The notes under the pieces are model-generated. The model made no database searches, was not told where the DNA came from, and saw only the letters and a program-made list of their open reading frames with translations. From Chitinophagaceae bacterium (GTDB taxonomy: Bacteria; Bacteroidota; Bacteroidia; Chitinophagales; UBA10324), in assembly GCA_947474435.1 (NCBI GenBank), contig CANJII010000010.1, forward strand, positions 30,606 through 94,605: a DNA stretch of 64,000 nucleotides, written 5' to 3'. The position numbers and the translations under genes were made by a program. The stretch's first letter is position 1, and the number at the start of each line of letters is the position of its first letter. Shown here piece after piece: positions 16,130-25,080 of the stretch.

Positions 16130-17017
16130 ATGAAAAACAAAAGGACAAAAAAATTGTCACTGCAAATCTGCATATTGCTCACAGCCTACTGCTTTCTGTT
16201 CTCGGCCTGTGAAAAAAATATCTCATTTGATGTTCCTGCTCCTCCTGATAAATTGGTGGTTGAAGGTTTTATTGAAACCGGAAGTTTCCCGTATGTCATT
16301 CTCACCAAAAATTCTGCCTATTATTCTACTTTCAATCTCACTGATATCAATAAATATTTCGTACACAATGCTATGGTTAAAATTTCTGACGGTACTGATA
16401 CAATTACACTTCAGGAAATTTCATTGGATACTGCCGGTGTTCAGGTTTCAGTTTACATCGGGTTAGGAATGATTGGGCAGGTTGGAAAAACTTATTCGTT
16501 GCACATTGAAGCAGAAGGAAAAACAGTTGACGCGGTTACTTCAATTCTTCCTTCCATTCCGCTCGATAGCATTTGGGTTGTATATAATGAAAATCCGGAC
16601 TACCCTGATAAAGTAAGAATGTATTGTCAGTTAACCGACCCGGCACAACTCGGGCAATATGTTCGGTATTTTACAAAAGTTGATACCGAAATTTTTAAAC
16701 CCGGATTGAGTTCAGTGTTTGATGATGCATTGATAAACGGAACCACTTTTAAATTTCCACTCGACAGAGGTTACAATCGAAACGACTCCATTGATTTTGA
16801 CTCGTATGGTTTATACAACAAAGGAGATACGATTACATTGAAGTGGTGCAACATTGAAAAATCGCATTTCGATTTCTGGCGTACACTTGAATTCAGTTTG
16901 GGTAGTCAGGGAAATCCATTCTCATCACCACTTGAAATAAAATCAAACATTGTTGGTGGCCTTGGAATATGGGGCGGTTACTCGCCGAGTTATAAAACTA
17001 TTGTTGTTCCGCAGTAA
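16130..17017 (+). CDS. DUF4249 domain lipoprotein
   Basis: A lipoprotein of about 295 residues with a lipobox ending FSAC, followed by DUF4249 (PPDKLVVEGFIETGSFPYVILTKN, then ISDGTDTITL, SLHIEAEGKTVDAVTSI). DUF4249 proteins are encoded next to TonB receptors in Bacteroidota and are thought to act as surface-exposed partners of the barrel. The ATG at 16130 begins the signal peptide; an upstream ATG at 16079 would add 17 polar residues. The gene is 77 bp after the receptor stop on the same strand. Its signal peptide (ICILLTAYCFLFSAC) is encoded by a 7-bp-period repeat. Confidence 0.88.
   Translation: MKNKRTKKLSLQICILLTAYCFLFSACEKNISFDVPAPPDKLVVEGFIETGSFPYVILTKNSAYYSTFNLTDINKYFVHNAMVKISDGTDTITLQEISLDTAGVQVSVYIGLGMIGQVGKTYSLHIEAEGKTVDAVTSILPSIPLDSIWVVYNENPDYPDKVRMYCQLTDPAQLGQYVRYFTKVDTEIFKPGLSSVFDDALINGTTFKFPLDRGYNRNDSIDFDSYGLYNKGDTITLKWCNIEKSHFDFWRTLEFSLGSQGNPFSSPLEIKSNIVGGLGIWGGYSPSYKTIVVPQ
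16159..16200 (+). repeat. Heptamer-period repeat encoding a lipoprotein signal peptide
   Basis: Exactly six 7-bp units: CTGCAAA, TCTGCAT, ATTGCTC, ACAGCCT, ACTGCTT, TCTGTTC. Degenerate but with a clear xCTGCxx period. It covers the hydrophobic core of the DUF4249 signal peptide. Confidence 0.6.
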
Positions 17018-17833
17018 TTACAATTTCGACACTGCTTCCATTAGTTTTTCACTTACACCGGTATATGAAAATCCACCGTCGTGAAAAAGATTTTGCATAG
17101 TAATCATCTTTGTATAATCACTGAACATGGTGATGCAATATTGTGCACAGGCTTCAGCACTTGCGTTTCCCAACGGAGAAATATCATCAGCGTATTTAAA
17201 AAAAATATCAAAACCTTCAACGCCGCTCCCGGCTGTTGTCCATGTTGGCGATTGAGAAATAGTATTAACGCGAACTTTCTTTTTTATTCCATAGTGATAT
17301 CCAAAACTGCGGGCAATACTTTCAAGCGTTGCTTTTGCATCAGCCATATCATTGTAATTTGGAAATGTGCGTTGAGCAGCTATGTAAGTTAAACCAACAA
17401 CCGACCCCCATTCACTTAGTGCATCTAATTGATAAGCGCTTTGTAACACTTTATGTAAGGAAAGTGCCGAAACATCCAATGTTTTTAAATAAAATTCATA
17501 GTTTAAATCAGTATACGGTTTTTTCTTCCGAACATTCGGGCTCATACCAATTGAATGCAGTATAAAATCAATTGGACCGTTATGAATTTCGATACAGCGC
17601 TTTAACAAATTTGTTAAATCTTCAGAAGAAGTAGCATCTGCAGGAATCACTTCAGCATTGCATTTTGCCGCCAGTTCATTAATTTTTCCCATGCGCATGG
17701 CAATCGGTGCATTTGTTAATGTAATAGAGGCTCCTTCTGCAAACGCAGCTTCTGCAACTTTCCAAGCAATTGAGCTTTCGTCAAGTGCTCCGAAAATCAA
17801 ACCTTTCTTCCCTTTTAAAATCTGATTAGCCAT
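17018..17833 (-). CDS. fabI: Enoyl-[acyl-carrier-protein] reductase FabI
   Basis: NADH-dependent enoyl-ACP reductase, the last step of each fatty acid elongation cycle. The 271-residue protein has the FabI features: GLIFGALDESSIAW in place of the classical SDR glycine motif, DFILHSIGMSPNVRKK, and the catalytic region with YIAAQRTFPNYNDMADAKATLE, where the Tyr and Lys are in FabI spacing. The C-terminal part contains QNLFHDGGFSYTGV. FabI is essential in organisms without another enoyl reductase. It converges on the DUF4249 gene with no gap between stops, so transcription may read into the other strand. Confidence 0.95.
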   Translation of the reverse strand: MANQILKGKKGLIFGALDESSIAWKVAEAAFAEGASITLTNAPIAMRMGKINELAAKCNAEVIPADATSSEDLTNLLKRCIEIHNGPIDFILHSIGMSPNVRKKKPYTDLNYEFYLKTLDVSALSLHKVLQSAYQLDALSEWGSVVGLTYIAAQRTFPNYNDMADAKATLESIARSFGYHYGIKKKVRVNTISQSPTWTTAGSGVEGFDIFFKYADDISPLGNASAEACAQYCITMFSDYTKMITMQNLFHDGGFSYTGVSEKLMEAVSKL

Positions 17834-17970
17834 TCCATTGTATTTATCACAAACATAAAAATCAATTTGATGATTTTATTCAGGGAGTTTTATTTCTTGT
17901 GAAAACTTCAATTTTCGAATGGTAATAGTTATGAGATAAATGAATTTATTTCAGAATAGAAACTGATTGT

Positions 17971-18927
17971 TTATTTTATTTCTGACAGAAGGTTTATTTT
18001 TTTTAAATCAGTAGTTGTTAGTGAAAATATTGAGGTGATTAAAGTAAAGGCAATAATTTTTTCAGATTCGATGTCATAAACTGCAACAGGTCTCAAATCG
18101 AGAGCCGGAAGGTTGGAGTCACTAAAGTGAAACAGATTTATTAATACTGCTGATTTTGTAAACTCTTTGTTTTCTGATAATGATTTATAATTGACATCGT
18201 TGGCCTTTATAAAGCCGATTTTCTTATCATAATTGTCATCCAGATAGGTGGTATTATATGTTTTACCGGCATCATTAATTTTTAATGTGTCAGTTTTTGG
18301 AAACAATGGAATAAGTAATTTTTTATTATTCAGTTGCGAACTGGCTGCATTTATTTTTTTTAGCATCAACGAATTACTGAAAATTCCATCCTGTGTTTTC
18401 AGGTCATCCTTATTGTTCCAAATAGCTGATAAATAGTCGCGCATAATAATAATGTTCAATGGATCAATAAGATATTTAGTATGAAAACAGGGAGACATAA
18501 TAAGCGTATTGACAGCACCTATGCCTGCCATCCCCGAAGCAATAATATTAAACCCATTGAGAGAGTCCTTATTTACCTGTGAGTAATTGATCTCGCGAAA
18601 TCGTAAAATTCCGTAAGTCATATACGATGCTCCTGCGTTAAACATATTTCCTATAAAATAAAAATGTCCTTCTTCTGATTTTTGTTTTTGGTATTGATTA
18701 AAACTTATAAAAACGATTTTACTGTAATCCCAATATTCATTAAATGTTGATTGAATCTGATTTGAAATTTCTTCATTTAAATCATCACTTAAAACTATTT
18801 CAAGTAAGGATGTTTTCAATTCAATGGCATATTTAATATTAGCCAGGCCATATCCGCCGGCCAAAGCTTTATTCATGAAAGTTGATAGAATGAAAACCAG
18901 GATTGTGAATTTTATAAATTTTTCCAT
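17971..18927 (-). CDS. Exported protein of unknown function
   Basis: I do not recognise this gene. From the ATG at 18927 there is a signal peptide (FTILVFILSTFMNKALA), then about 295 residues without clear repeats or catalytic motifs. An upstream ATG at 18996 would add a polar 23-residue extension before the signal, so I did not use it. The central part contains MTYGILRFREINYSQ and a later segment VAVYDIESEKIIAFTLIT. It lies downstream of the M3 peptidase on the same strand, with 75 bp between. Confidence 0.55.
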   Translation of the reverse strand: MEKFIKFTILVFILSTFMNKALAGGYGLANIKYAIELKTSLLEIVLSDDLNEEISNQIQSTFNEYWDYSKIVFISFNQYQKQKSEEGHFYFIGNMFNAGASYMTYGILRFREINYSQVNKDSLNGFNIIASGMAGIGAVNTLIMSPCFHTKYLIDPLNIIIMRDYLSAIWNNKDDLKTQDGIFSNSLMLKKINAASSQLNNKKLLIPLFPKTDTLKINDAGKTYNTTYLDDNYDKKIGFIKANDVNYKSLSENKEFTKSAVLINLFHFSDSNLPALDLRPVAVYDIESEKIIAFTLITSIFSLTTTDLKKINLLSEIK

Positions 18928-19002
18928 GGAGAAAAAATTGCTTGTTTTTTTCAAAGTTCTTATGAAATTTAAAAAATCAAATAATGATGTTTTCAATTTA
19001 AA

Positions 19003-20697
19003 TTATAAAGCTGAATCATCAATATTTTTCAACCAGTTGCTTGCTTCACCAATAACTTCCTGCATAGTTGTTTCTTCAAACGGAGACTTTAATCCTGCAA
19101 GGTCAACTAATTTTAAAAACGACATGCTTCCACCTGCATCGCAAAGTGTGATGTAATCTTTCATTGCAACAGCAAGATTCTCTCTTGATTTTTTCCAGAA
19201 CTGGAATGCGCAGATTTGTGCAAGTGTGTAATCAATGTAATAAAACGGCGAACGGTAAATGTGCATTTGTCTTTGCCAGAAACCTCCGCCTTCTAAATAT
19301 TCATTGCCATCATAATCGCGAAGCGGTAAATATTTTTTCTCAATGTTTCTCCACGCAGTATTCCGTTCTGCTGGAGTCGCATCAGGATTTGCATAAATGA
19401 AATGTTGAAACTCATCAACCGCAACACCATACGGAATAAACATGAGCGCATGCGTTAGATGCGCATACTTGTATTTATCGGTTTGTGCTCCAAAATATTT
19501 TTGCATCCATGGCCAGGTGATAAATTCCATGCTCATGCTATGAATTTCGCAAGCTTCCAGAGTGGGAGAGAGGTATTCATCTACTGCGAGATTGCGACTA
19601 CGGAATGCCTGAAATGCATGACCGGCTTCGTGAGTGAGCACATCAATGTCGTGAGAGGTGCCATTGAAATTGCTGAAGATGTATGGCGCTTTGTATGATG
19701 AAAGATAAGTGCAATAACCACCTCCGGCTTTGTTTGGTTTATTAACTAAGTCCATCAATTCGTGATCGAGCATGAAATGAAAAAACGCTCCGGTTTCATT
19801 TGACAGTTCATCATACATACTTGTCGCATGATTCACAATCCAATCAGGATCACCTTCAGGTTTTGCATTGCCATTCAAAAAATCTATTCCTTCGTCATAA
19901 TATTTTAATGCAGGTAACGAAAGTCTTTTGCTCTGTTGCGTTTTTAATTGTGTGGCGAGCGGCACTAAATGTTTTCGCACATTCTCGCGAAATGCTTCAA
20001 CCATTGTTTGATTGTAATCAACACGCTGCATGCGGCCATAACCAAGGCCTATAAAATTTTTGTAACCAAGTTTCAGCGCCATGTTGTGACGAAGTTTTAC
20101 CAATTCATCAAAAATTTCATCAAGGCGATTATGATTTTCAGAAAACCAGTTATCACTTTTTTCGTGCGCTTCTTTTCGTGTTTCTCTATCAGGTGAAAGT
20201 TTGAAAGGAGTAAGACCACTGAGGTTATATGTGTTTCCACGGAATTCAATTTTAGCTGAAGCCAAAAGTTTGGTGTATTCGGTAGTGAGTTGATTTTCTT
20301 TTTGCAGGTCTTCAATAATTTCAGGAGAAAAAGTTTTAACACTTAATTCGGCAAGCATAAAAAGTTGTGCGCCGTAAATATTTTCCAATTCAGTTCGTTT
20401 CGGCGACTCTATTAATGATTTATAAAACTGCATAACTAGGTCACGATACATGGGTTCTATATCATCCATGAATTCTTGTTCTTTTTCATAAAACTCATCA
20501 GTTGTGTTCACACTGTTGCGGATGGAAACCAATGTCATTGCAGTATCAAAATTTCGACGCTGATTGTATATCTCAGTAAATATTTTTTGCAGCGCTTCCA
20601 AATCACTTGTTGTTTGAAATGATTGAATGAGCTGCTGAAATTCTTGTTTGAATTTTGCGAAGTCGGGTCTTGAGTAAGGAAACTCTGAAAATTTCAT
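19003..20697 (-). CDS. M3 family oligoendopeptidase
   Basis: A cytoplasmic zinc oligopeptidase of 564 residues (PepF/M3 family). The zinc motif HEAGHAFQ lies near residue 356 with the downstream glutamate ligand in LEACEIHSMSME about 25 residues later. Before the motif are GTSHDIDVL and YKAPYIFSNF, and near the end FYYIDYTLAQICAFQFW, all typical. It would degrade short peptides of about 6-20 residues. No signal peptide. Confidence 0.93.
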   Translation of the reverse strand: MKFSEFPYSRPDFAKFKQEFQQLIQSFQTTSDLEALQKIFTEIYNQRRNFDTAMTLVSIRNSVNTTDEFYEKEQEFMDDIEPMYRDLVMQFYKSLIESPKRTELENIYGAQLFMLAELSVKTFSPEIIEDLQKENQLTTEYTKLLASAKIEFRGNTYNLSGLTPFKLSPDRETRKEAHEKSDNWFSENHNRLDEIFDELVKLRHNMALKLGYKNFIGLGYGRMQRVDYNQTMVEAFRENVRKHLVPLATQLKTQQSKRLSLPALKYYDEGIDFLNGNAKPEGDPDWIVNHATSMYDELSNETGAFFHFMLDHELMDLVNKPNKAGGGYCTYLSSYKAPYIFSNFNGTSHDIDVLTHEAGHAFQAFRSRNLAVDEYLSPTLEACEIHSMSMEFITWPWMQKYFGAQTDKYKYAHLTHALMFIPYGVAVDEFQHFIYANPDATPAERNTAWRNIEKKYLPLRDYDGNEYLEGGGFWQRQMHIYRSPFYYIDYTLAQICAFQFWKKSRENLAVAMKDYITLCDAGGSMSFLKLVDLAGLKSPFEETTMQEVIGEASNWLKNIDDSAL

Positions 20698-20895
20698 AGA
20701 TGAATTATTTTTAGAAAGGATGAAAATAATTTAGTGAATTGCAAGAGCATGAAAACAAATTCACAACAAATAGTTAAGATGCGTTTTGTTTTTTTCTAAG
20801 ATTTTGATTCAGCAATTATTCAAATGGTTAATCTTAAAATATTCGCTTCGCTGTTCCGTCCTCATAATTCAAAATCTCTTCAATCTTTCACGAGA

Positions 20896-20903
20896 TATAT
20901 TCG
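20896..20903 (+). promoter_or_regulatory. Candidate -7 box, TATATTCG
   Basis: A TAnnTTTG-like box (one mismatch) 27 nt upstream of the TTG start of the ABC exporter gene. Confidence 0.35.
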
Positions 20904-20930
20904 CATTTTTAATAAAAAATATTTTCACTA

Positions 20931-22787
20931 TTGGCACGATCTGATTATAACTTAAACCGCAAACCGGCAGAAGATTCACCGAAAGCAAAAATCAACCGGA
21001 GCAATCTGAAGGAAGCAATGGACCTGCTTCGATTTGCAAAACCGTATCGCGGCTACTTCATTGGCGGATTGATATTTCTATTCCTCAGCAATTTGGCAAC
21101 CATGTCTTTCCCTTTTGCAACAGGAAAGTTGATTGATACAGCCTTGCTGGAAGGAAAAGGAACCGGACCATTTGCCAATATAAATGACCTCTCTCTCTTT
21201 CTCATGGCTGTGTTAGGGTTTCAATTGGTGTTTTATTTCTGCCGGATTTATTTGTTTGCCCTTACGGGTGAAAAGACATTGGCGGACATGCGGCGCGAAA
21301 CTTTTGGTCGCATCATCTCATTGCCCATGAGTTTCTTTTCAAACCGCAGAGTGGGTGAACTAGCAAGCCGGTTATCTTCTGATCTGTCACAAATCCAGGA
21401 TACTATTACAAATACATTGGCAGAGTTTCTCAGGCAGATAATCGTGTTGTTGATCGGAATGACGCTCATCTTCAATATTTCAACCAAGCTGGCTTTAGTG
21501 ATGCTTTCTGTTTTCCCTGTGGTGATTGTTGCGGCAGTTTTGTTTGGTAAAGTGATAAGGAAATTGTCGAAAAAAGCTCAGGACCAGTTAGCAGAGTCAG
21601 CCACGATAGTCGAAGAGACCCTGCAGGGAATTACAAATGTGAAAGCATTTACAAACGAGGGATACGAAACAAACCGTTACAGAACCACTCTTGATAAAGT
21701 GGTTTCAATCGCCTTGAAGAGTGCAAAATACAGAGGCGCGTTTGCTTCTTTTTTAATCGTCTCGATATTCGGTGCAATTGTGTTGGTGATGTGGTATGGA
21801 TCAGTACTGATTCAAAGCCATGAACTCACTATCGGGCAGCTCATTTCCTTCATTATATATACTACATTCGTTGGGGGTTCAATGGCGGGCTTTGCGGAAG
21901 TATATAGCCAGTTACAAAAAACAATTGGTGCTACTCAAAGAGTAAGAGAATTAATCCGCGAGGTGCCTGAACCGATTGATACAAAGAATGTAACTGTTAC
22001 ACCGGAAAATAAAATCATCGGTGAAGTAGAGTTCAGTCACCTTGCATTCAGTTATCCATCGCGGAAAGAAATGGAAGTATTAAAAGACATATCCTTCACC
22101 ATTAAACAAGGACAGAAAATTGCTATTGTAGGACCAAGCGGCGCAGGCAAATCAACCATTGCCGGATTACTGTTACAGTTCTACCAACCATCATCCGGTC
22201 AAATTTCATTCGATCGGAAACCTGCTGCTACATTTCAGCTAACACAGTTGCGCAAGCAGATGGCGTATGTTCCACAGGATGTTATTTTATTCGGTGGAAC
22301 CATTCATGAAAACATTGCTTACGGAAAACCGGATGCAACAAAAGAAGAGATAATTGCTGCTGCACAAAAAGCAAATGCACATTCGTTTATCGAATCCTTC
22401 CCTGAGAAATACGAAACCATTGTTGGAGAAAGAGGAATAAAACTTTCAGGTGGTCAGCGACAACGGATAGCTATTGCGAGAGCAGTTTTAAAAAATCCTG
22501 CAATACTTATTTTAGACGAAGCCACAAGTTCATTGGATTCCGAATCAGAAAAATTAGTGCAGGAAGCATTGGAAGAACTGATGAAGAATAGAACATCATT
22601 CATTATCGCACACCGATTATCAACCATTCGCAATGCTGATAAAATTTTAGTGCTCGATAAAGGAATGATTACCGAACAAGGAACGCACGAAGAATTAATG
22701 CGAATTGAAAGCGGCTTGTATAGAAAACTAAGTGAACTGCAATTCGAAACCAGAAGCATTGAAGATGTTGTGAATATTGAAGAATAG
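20931..22787 (+). CDS. ABC exporter, fused permease and ATPase (MsbA-like)
   Basis: A 618-residue half-transporter that would work as a homodimer in the inner membrane. The membrane domain covers about 30-335 with six helices; the ATPase domain about 365-600. Walker A GPSGAGKST is near 401, the Q-loop in AYVPQD, the signature LSGGQRQR near 504, Walker B ILILDEATSSLD near 526, and the H-loop in IIAHRLST. The layout matches MsbA/BmrA-like lipid or multidrug exporters; the substrate cannot be told. The start is TTG, with no better ATG before the cytoplasmic N-terminal tail. Confidence 0.92.
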   Translation: MARSDYNLNRKPAEDSPKAKINRSNLKEAMDLLRFAKPYRGYFIGGLIFLFLSNLATMSFPFATGKLIDTALLEGKGTGPFANINDLSLFLMAVLGFQLVFYFCRIYLFALTGEKTLADMRRETFGRIISLPMSFFSNRRVGELASRLSSDLSQIQDTITNTLAEFLRQIIVLLIGMTLIFNISTKLALVMLSVFPVVIVAAVLFGKVIRKLSKKAQDQLAESATIVEETLQGITNVKAFTNEGYETNRYRTTLDKVVSIALKSAKYRGAFASFLIVSIFGAIVLVMWYGSVLIQSHELTIGQLISFIIYTTFVGGSMAGFAEVYSQLQKTIGATQRVRELIREVPEPIDTKNVTVTPENKIIGEVEFSHLAFSYPSRKEMEVLKDISFTIKQGQKIAIVGPSGAGKSTIAGLLLQFYQPSSGQISFDRKPAATFQLTQLRKQMAYVPQDVILFGGTIHENIAYGKPDATKEEIIAAAQKANAHSFIESFPEKYETIVGERGIKLSGGQRQRIAIARAVLKNPAILILDEATSSLDSESEKLVQEALEELMKNRTSFIIAHRLSTIRNADKILVLDKGMITEQGTHEELMRIESGLYRKLSELQFETRSIEDVVNIEE

Positions 22788-22904
22788 AAGATTGTATTTC
22801 TGAATGTTGATTTTCTATTATCAAATGCGGAGCATTCATGAGTTCTATTAAAACAAAAAATAATTTACGGGCTAAATCTTCACATTATAAAATCATCAAA
22901 TCAG

Positions 22905-22912
22905 TACATTCG
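22905..22912 (+). promoter_or_regulatory. Promoter-like box 4 nt before a start codon, TACATTCG
   Basis: The box ends exactly 4 nt before the ATG of the cystathionine beta-synthase-like gene. With the usual distance from a -7 box to +1, transcription would begin at the A of ATG. Confidence 0.5.
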
Positions 22913-22916
22913 CCGC

Positions 22917-24263
22917 ATGTATTACAACAACATTCTTGAAACAATTGGCAACACGCCGCTTGTAAAGTTGAACAGTGTTATAAAAGGTTTGCCTTGCACT
23001 GTGTTAGCGAAAGTAGAATCATTCAATCCCGGAAATTCCATTAAGGACAGAATAGGAGTGAAGATGTTGCAGGATGCAGAAAAAGCAGGATTGATAAAAC
23101 CCGGAAGCACCATTATCGAGGGCACAAGTGGCAATACCGGAATGGGACTCGCACTTTATGCAATTGCAAAAGGATACAAATGCATTTTCACCACTACTGA
23201 TAAACAGAGCAAGGAGAAAGCAGATATACTTCGCGCAGTGGGAGCGGAGGTAATTGTGTGTCCAACAAATGTTGAGGCAGATGATCCGCGCAGTTATTAT
23301 TCTGTTTCGAAACGGTTGAGTGAAGAAACTCCGAACTCATGGAAACCCGATCAGTACAATAACTTAAGTAACTCGCTCGCACACTACGAAGGCACCGGTC
23401 CCGAAATATGGAAACAGACTGATGGGAAAATTACTCATCTCGTTGTGGGAACAGGAACGGGCGGAACAATTTCCGGCACAGCAAAGTATCTGAAAGAACA
23501 AAACCCGAATATTAAAGCATGGGCAATTGATACTTATGGTTCGGTGTTAAAAAAATATCATGAGACCGGAATACTTGATGAGAAGGAAATTTATCCATAC
23601 ATCACTGAAGGAATTGGCGAAGATATTTTACCTGCCAATGTGAACTTCAAACTCATTGACCACTTTGAAAAAGTTACGGATAAAGATGGAGCCATCATGG
23701 CGCGCCGCATTACTAAGGAAGAAGGAATTTTTGTTGGCTACTCAGCAGGTTCTGCCGTGCAGGGGTTGATGCAGATGAAGGACCAAATGAAAAAAGATGA
23801 TTTGGTGGTGGTGATTTTTCACGATCACGGAAGCCGCTATGTTGGGAAATTATACAACGATGATTGGATGCGTGAGCGTGGTTTCTTAGAAGTAAAAACT
23901 ATAAATGATTTAGTAAAAGGCCGAAGCGGAAAAATTATATCCATTGCTCCCGCACAAACTGTGGGCGATGCAATATTTGAAATGAAGCAAAATGAAATTG
24001 ATCAATTGCCGGTTATTGAAAACGAAAAAGTAGTTGGCTCACTGACTGAAAGCAAAATATTTAATCTGTTGTTAGAAGATCATGATGTGCGAAAAAAATT
24101 AGTTGGTGATGTGATGGAAAAACCATTCCCTGAAGTGAGCATTGATGTGGCAGTAGAAAAACTTTCAAAGTACATCACAAAAGAAAACCCTGCCGTGCTC
24201 ACCCGTGATGCAACCGGCAATCTGCACATCATTACCAAGTATGATATTATTTCGGCGATGTAG
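22917..24263 (+). CDS. Cystathionine beta-synthase-like PLP enzyme with CBS pair
   Basis: A 448-residue fold-type II PLP enzyme joined to a C-terminal CBS pair. The PLP lysine is in NSIKDRIG (near 43), the substrate loop is GTSGNTG, and the phosphate-binding loop is GTGTGGTISG. The C-terminal part from about 335 (IISIAPAQTVGDAIFEM, NEIDQLPVIEN, GDVMEKPFPEVS) forms two CBS motifs that usually bind adenosyl ligands. This domain order matches cystathionine beta-synthase (homocysteine plus serine) rather than plain cysteine synthase, but the two activities cannot be separated by sequence here. A promoter-like box directly precedes the ATG. Confidence 0.9.
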   Translation: MYYNNILETIGNTPLVKLNSVIKGLPCTVLAKVESFNPGNSIKDRIGVKMLQDAEKAGLIKPGSTIIEGTSGNTGMGLALYAIAKGYKCIFTTTDKQSKEKADILRAVGAEVIVCPTNVEADDPRSYYSVSKRLSEETPNSWKPDQYNNLSNSLAHYEGTGPEIWKQTDGKITHLVVGTGTGGTISGTAKYLKEQNPNIKAWAIDTYGSVLKKYHETGILDEKEIYPYITEGIGEDILPANVNFKLIDHFEKVTDKDGAIMARRITKEEGIFVGYSAGSAVQGLMQMKDQMKKDDLVVVIFHDHGSRYVGKLYNDDWMRERGFLEVKTINDLVKGRSGKIISIAPAQTVGDAIFEMKQNEIDQLPVIENEKVVGSLTESKIFNLLLEDHDVRKKLVGDVMEKPFPEVSIDVAVEKLSKYITKENPAVLTRDATGNLHIITKYDIISAM

Positions 24264-24268
24264 TTTCT

Positions 24269-24300
24269 GATTTGATAATTTGGTGATTTGATAATTTGAA
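24269..24300 (+). repeat. Tandem 16-bp repeat after cystathionine beta-synthase-like gene
   Basis: Two copies of a 16-bp unit that begins GATTTGATAATTTG, differing only in the last two bases. It starts 6 bp after the stop codon, like other short repeats in this window. Confidence 0.7.
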
Positions 24301-24357
24301 AATAAATTTTGCAGTGAATGATTTAATTTCACAGGCATAATGATTCAATCATTTAAC

Positions 24358-25080
24358 ATGATGAAAAAATATTTTCTGTTTCTAGCATTATTATTTACAT
24401 TTTTTTCTTCTTGCAGAAAAGACCCCCAATTTGAACAAGGTTCTATTTATGAATATTTCAGCGGAGTTGTTTACAAAGACTGTAATGGGGAGGTTTATAA
24501 AAATGAAAAAGTTGTTCTCTTAAGATTGTTTTGGGGTTGTTTTAATTCTGGTGTCGTTGACAGCATTATTACATATACGGATGATGATGGAAAATATTAT
24601 TTCAAACGATTAACTCAGGGAAATGAACTTATTGAATCAACAACTGGATTTGATTATAAAATTATTCTTCCAAGGTTACAATCGGCTTTCTCAACAATAA
24701 AGGCAGGTGATTATGACTTGTATCCAAACGATACAATTATGAATTCATATGTTCATCTTCATTTCAATGCTCCATTTTCTGTATATGATACTTTCTATTA
24801 TCAACTTTTGGCAATTACAGAGCAGGGGTATGGAAACCCTGTTGATTCTGTAAAATATTTTACTGGACCATTTAACGATACAACTATTCAACTTCCTTCT
24901 TCGAGAGTTTTTGATGTTTTTGAAAATGATAGTATTCATTCAAACAATGCAGTTTTTAAATTTAGAATTGCTAAGGGCTTTTCTGGCAATTATTGTCAAG
25001 ATTGTTTGGGATATATCACAATGACTCATTCACCTTGCAGAAATTCTGATACTCTTTATTATAATGTGAATATCAATTAA
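24358..25080 (+). CDS. Lipoprotein, unknown function
   Basis: I do not recognise a specific family. The ATG at 24358 (or the adjacent one at 24361) opens a signal peptide with a lipobox ending FFSSC. The mature part, about 220 residues, begins with a segment (SGVVYKDCNGEVYKNEKVVL and YTDDDGKYYFKRL) resembling the carboxypeptidase-regulatory or Cna-B type beta-sandwich of Bacteroidota lipoproteins, and is cysteine-rich at its end (NYCQDCLGY). Its stop overlaps the next start as TAATG, so translation of the BtuF-like protein is probably coupled. Confidence 0.6.
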   Translation: MMKKYFLFLALLFTFFSSCRKDPQFEQGSIYEYFSGVVYKDCNGEVYKNEKVVLLRLFWGCFNSGVVDSIITYTDDDGKYYFKRLTQGNELIESTTGFDYKIILPRLQSAFSTIKAGDYDLYPNDTIMNSYVHLHFNAPFSVYDTFYYQLLAITEQGYGNPVDSVKYFTGPFNDTTIQLPSSRVFDVFENDSIHSNNAVFKFRIAKGFSGNYCQDCLGYITMTHSPCRNSDTLYYNVNIN

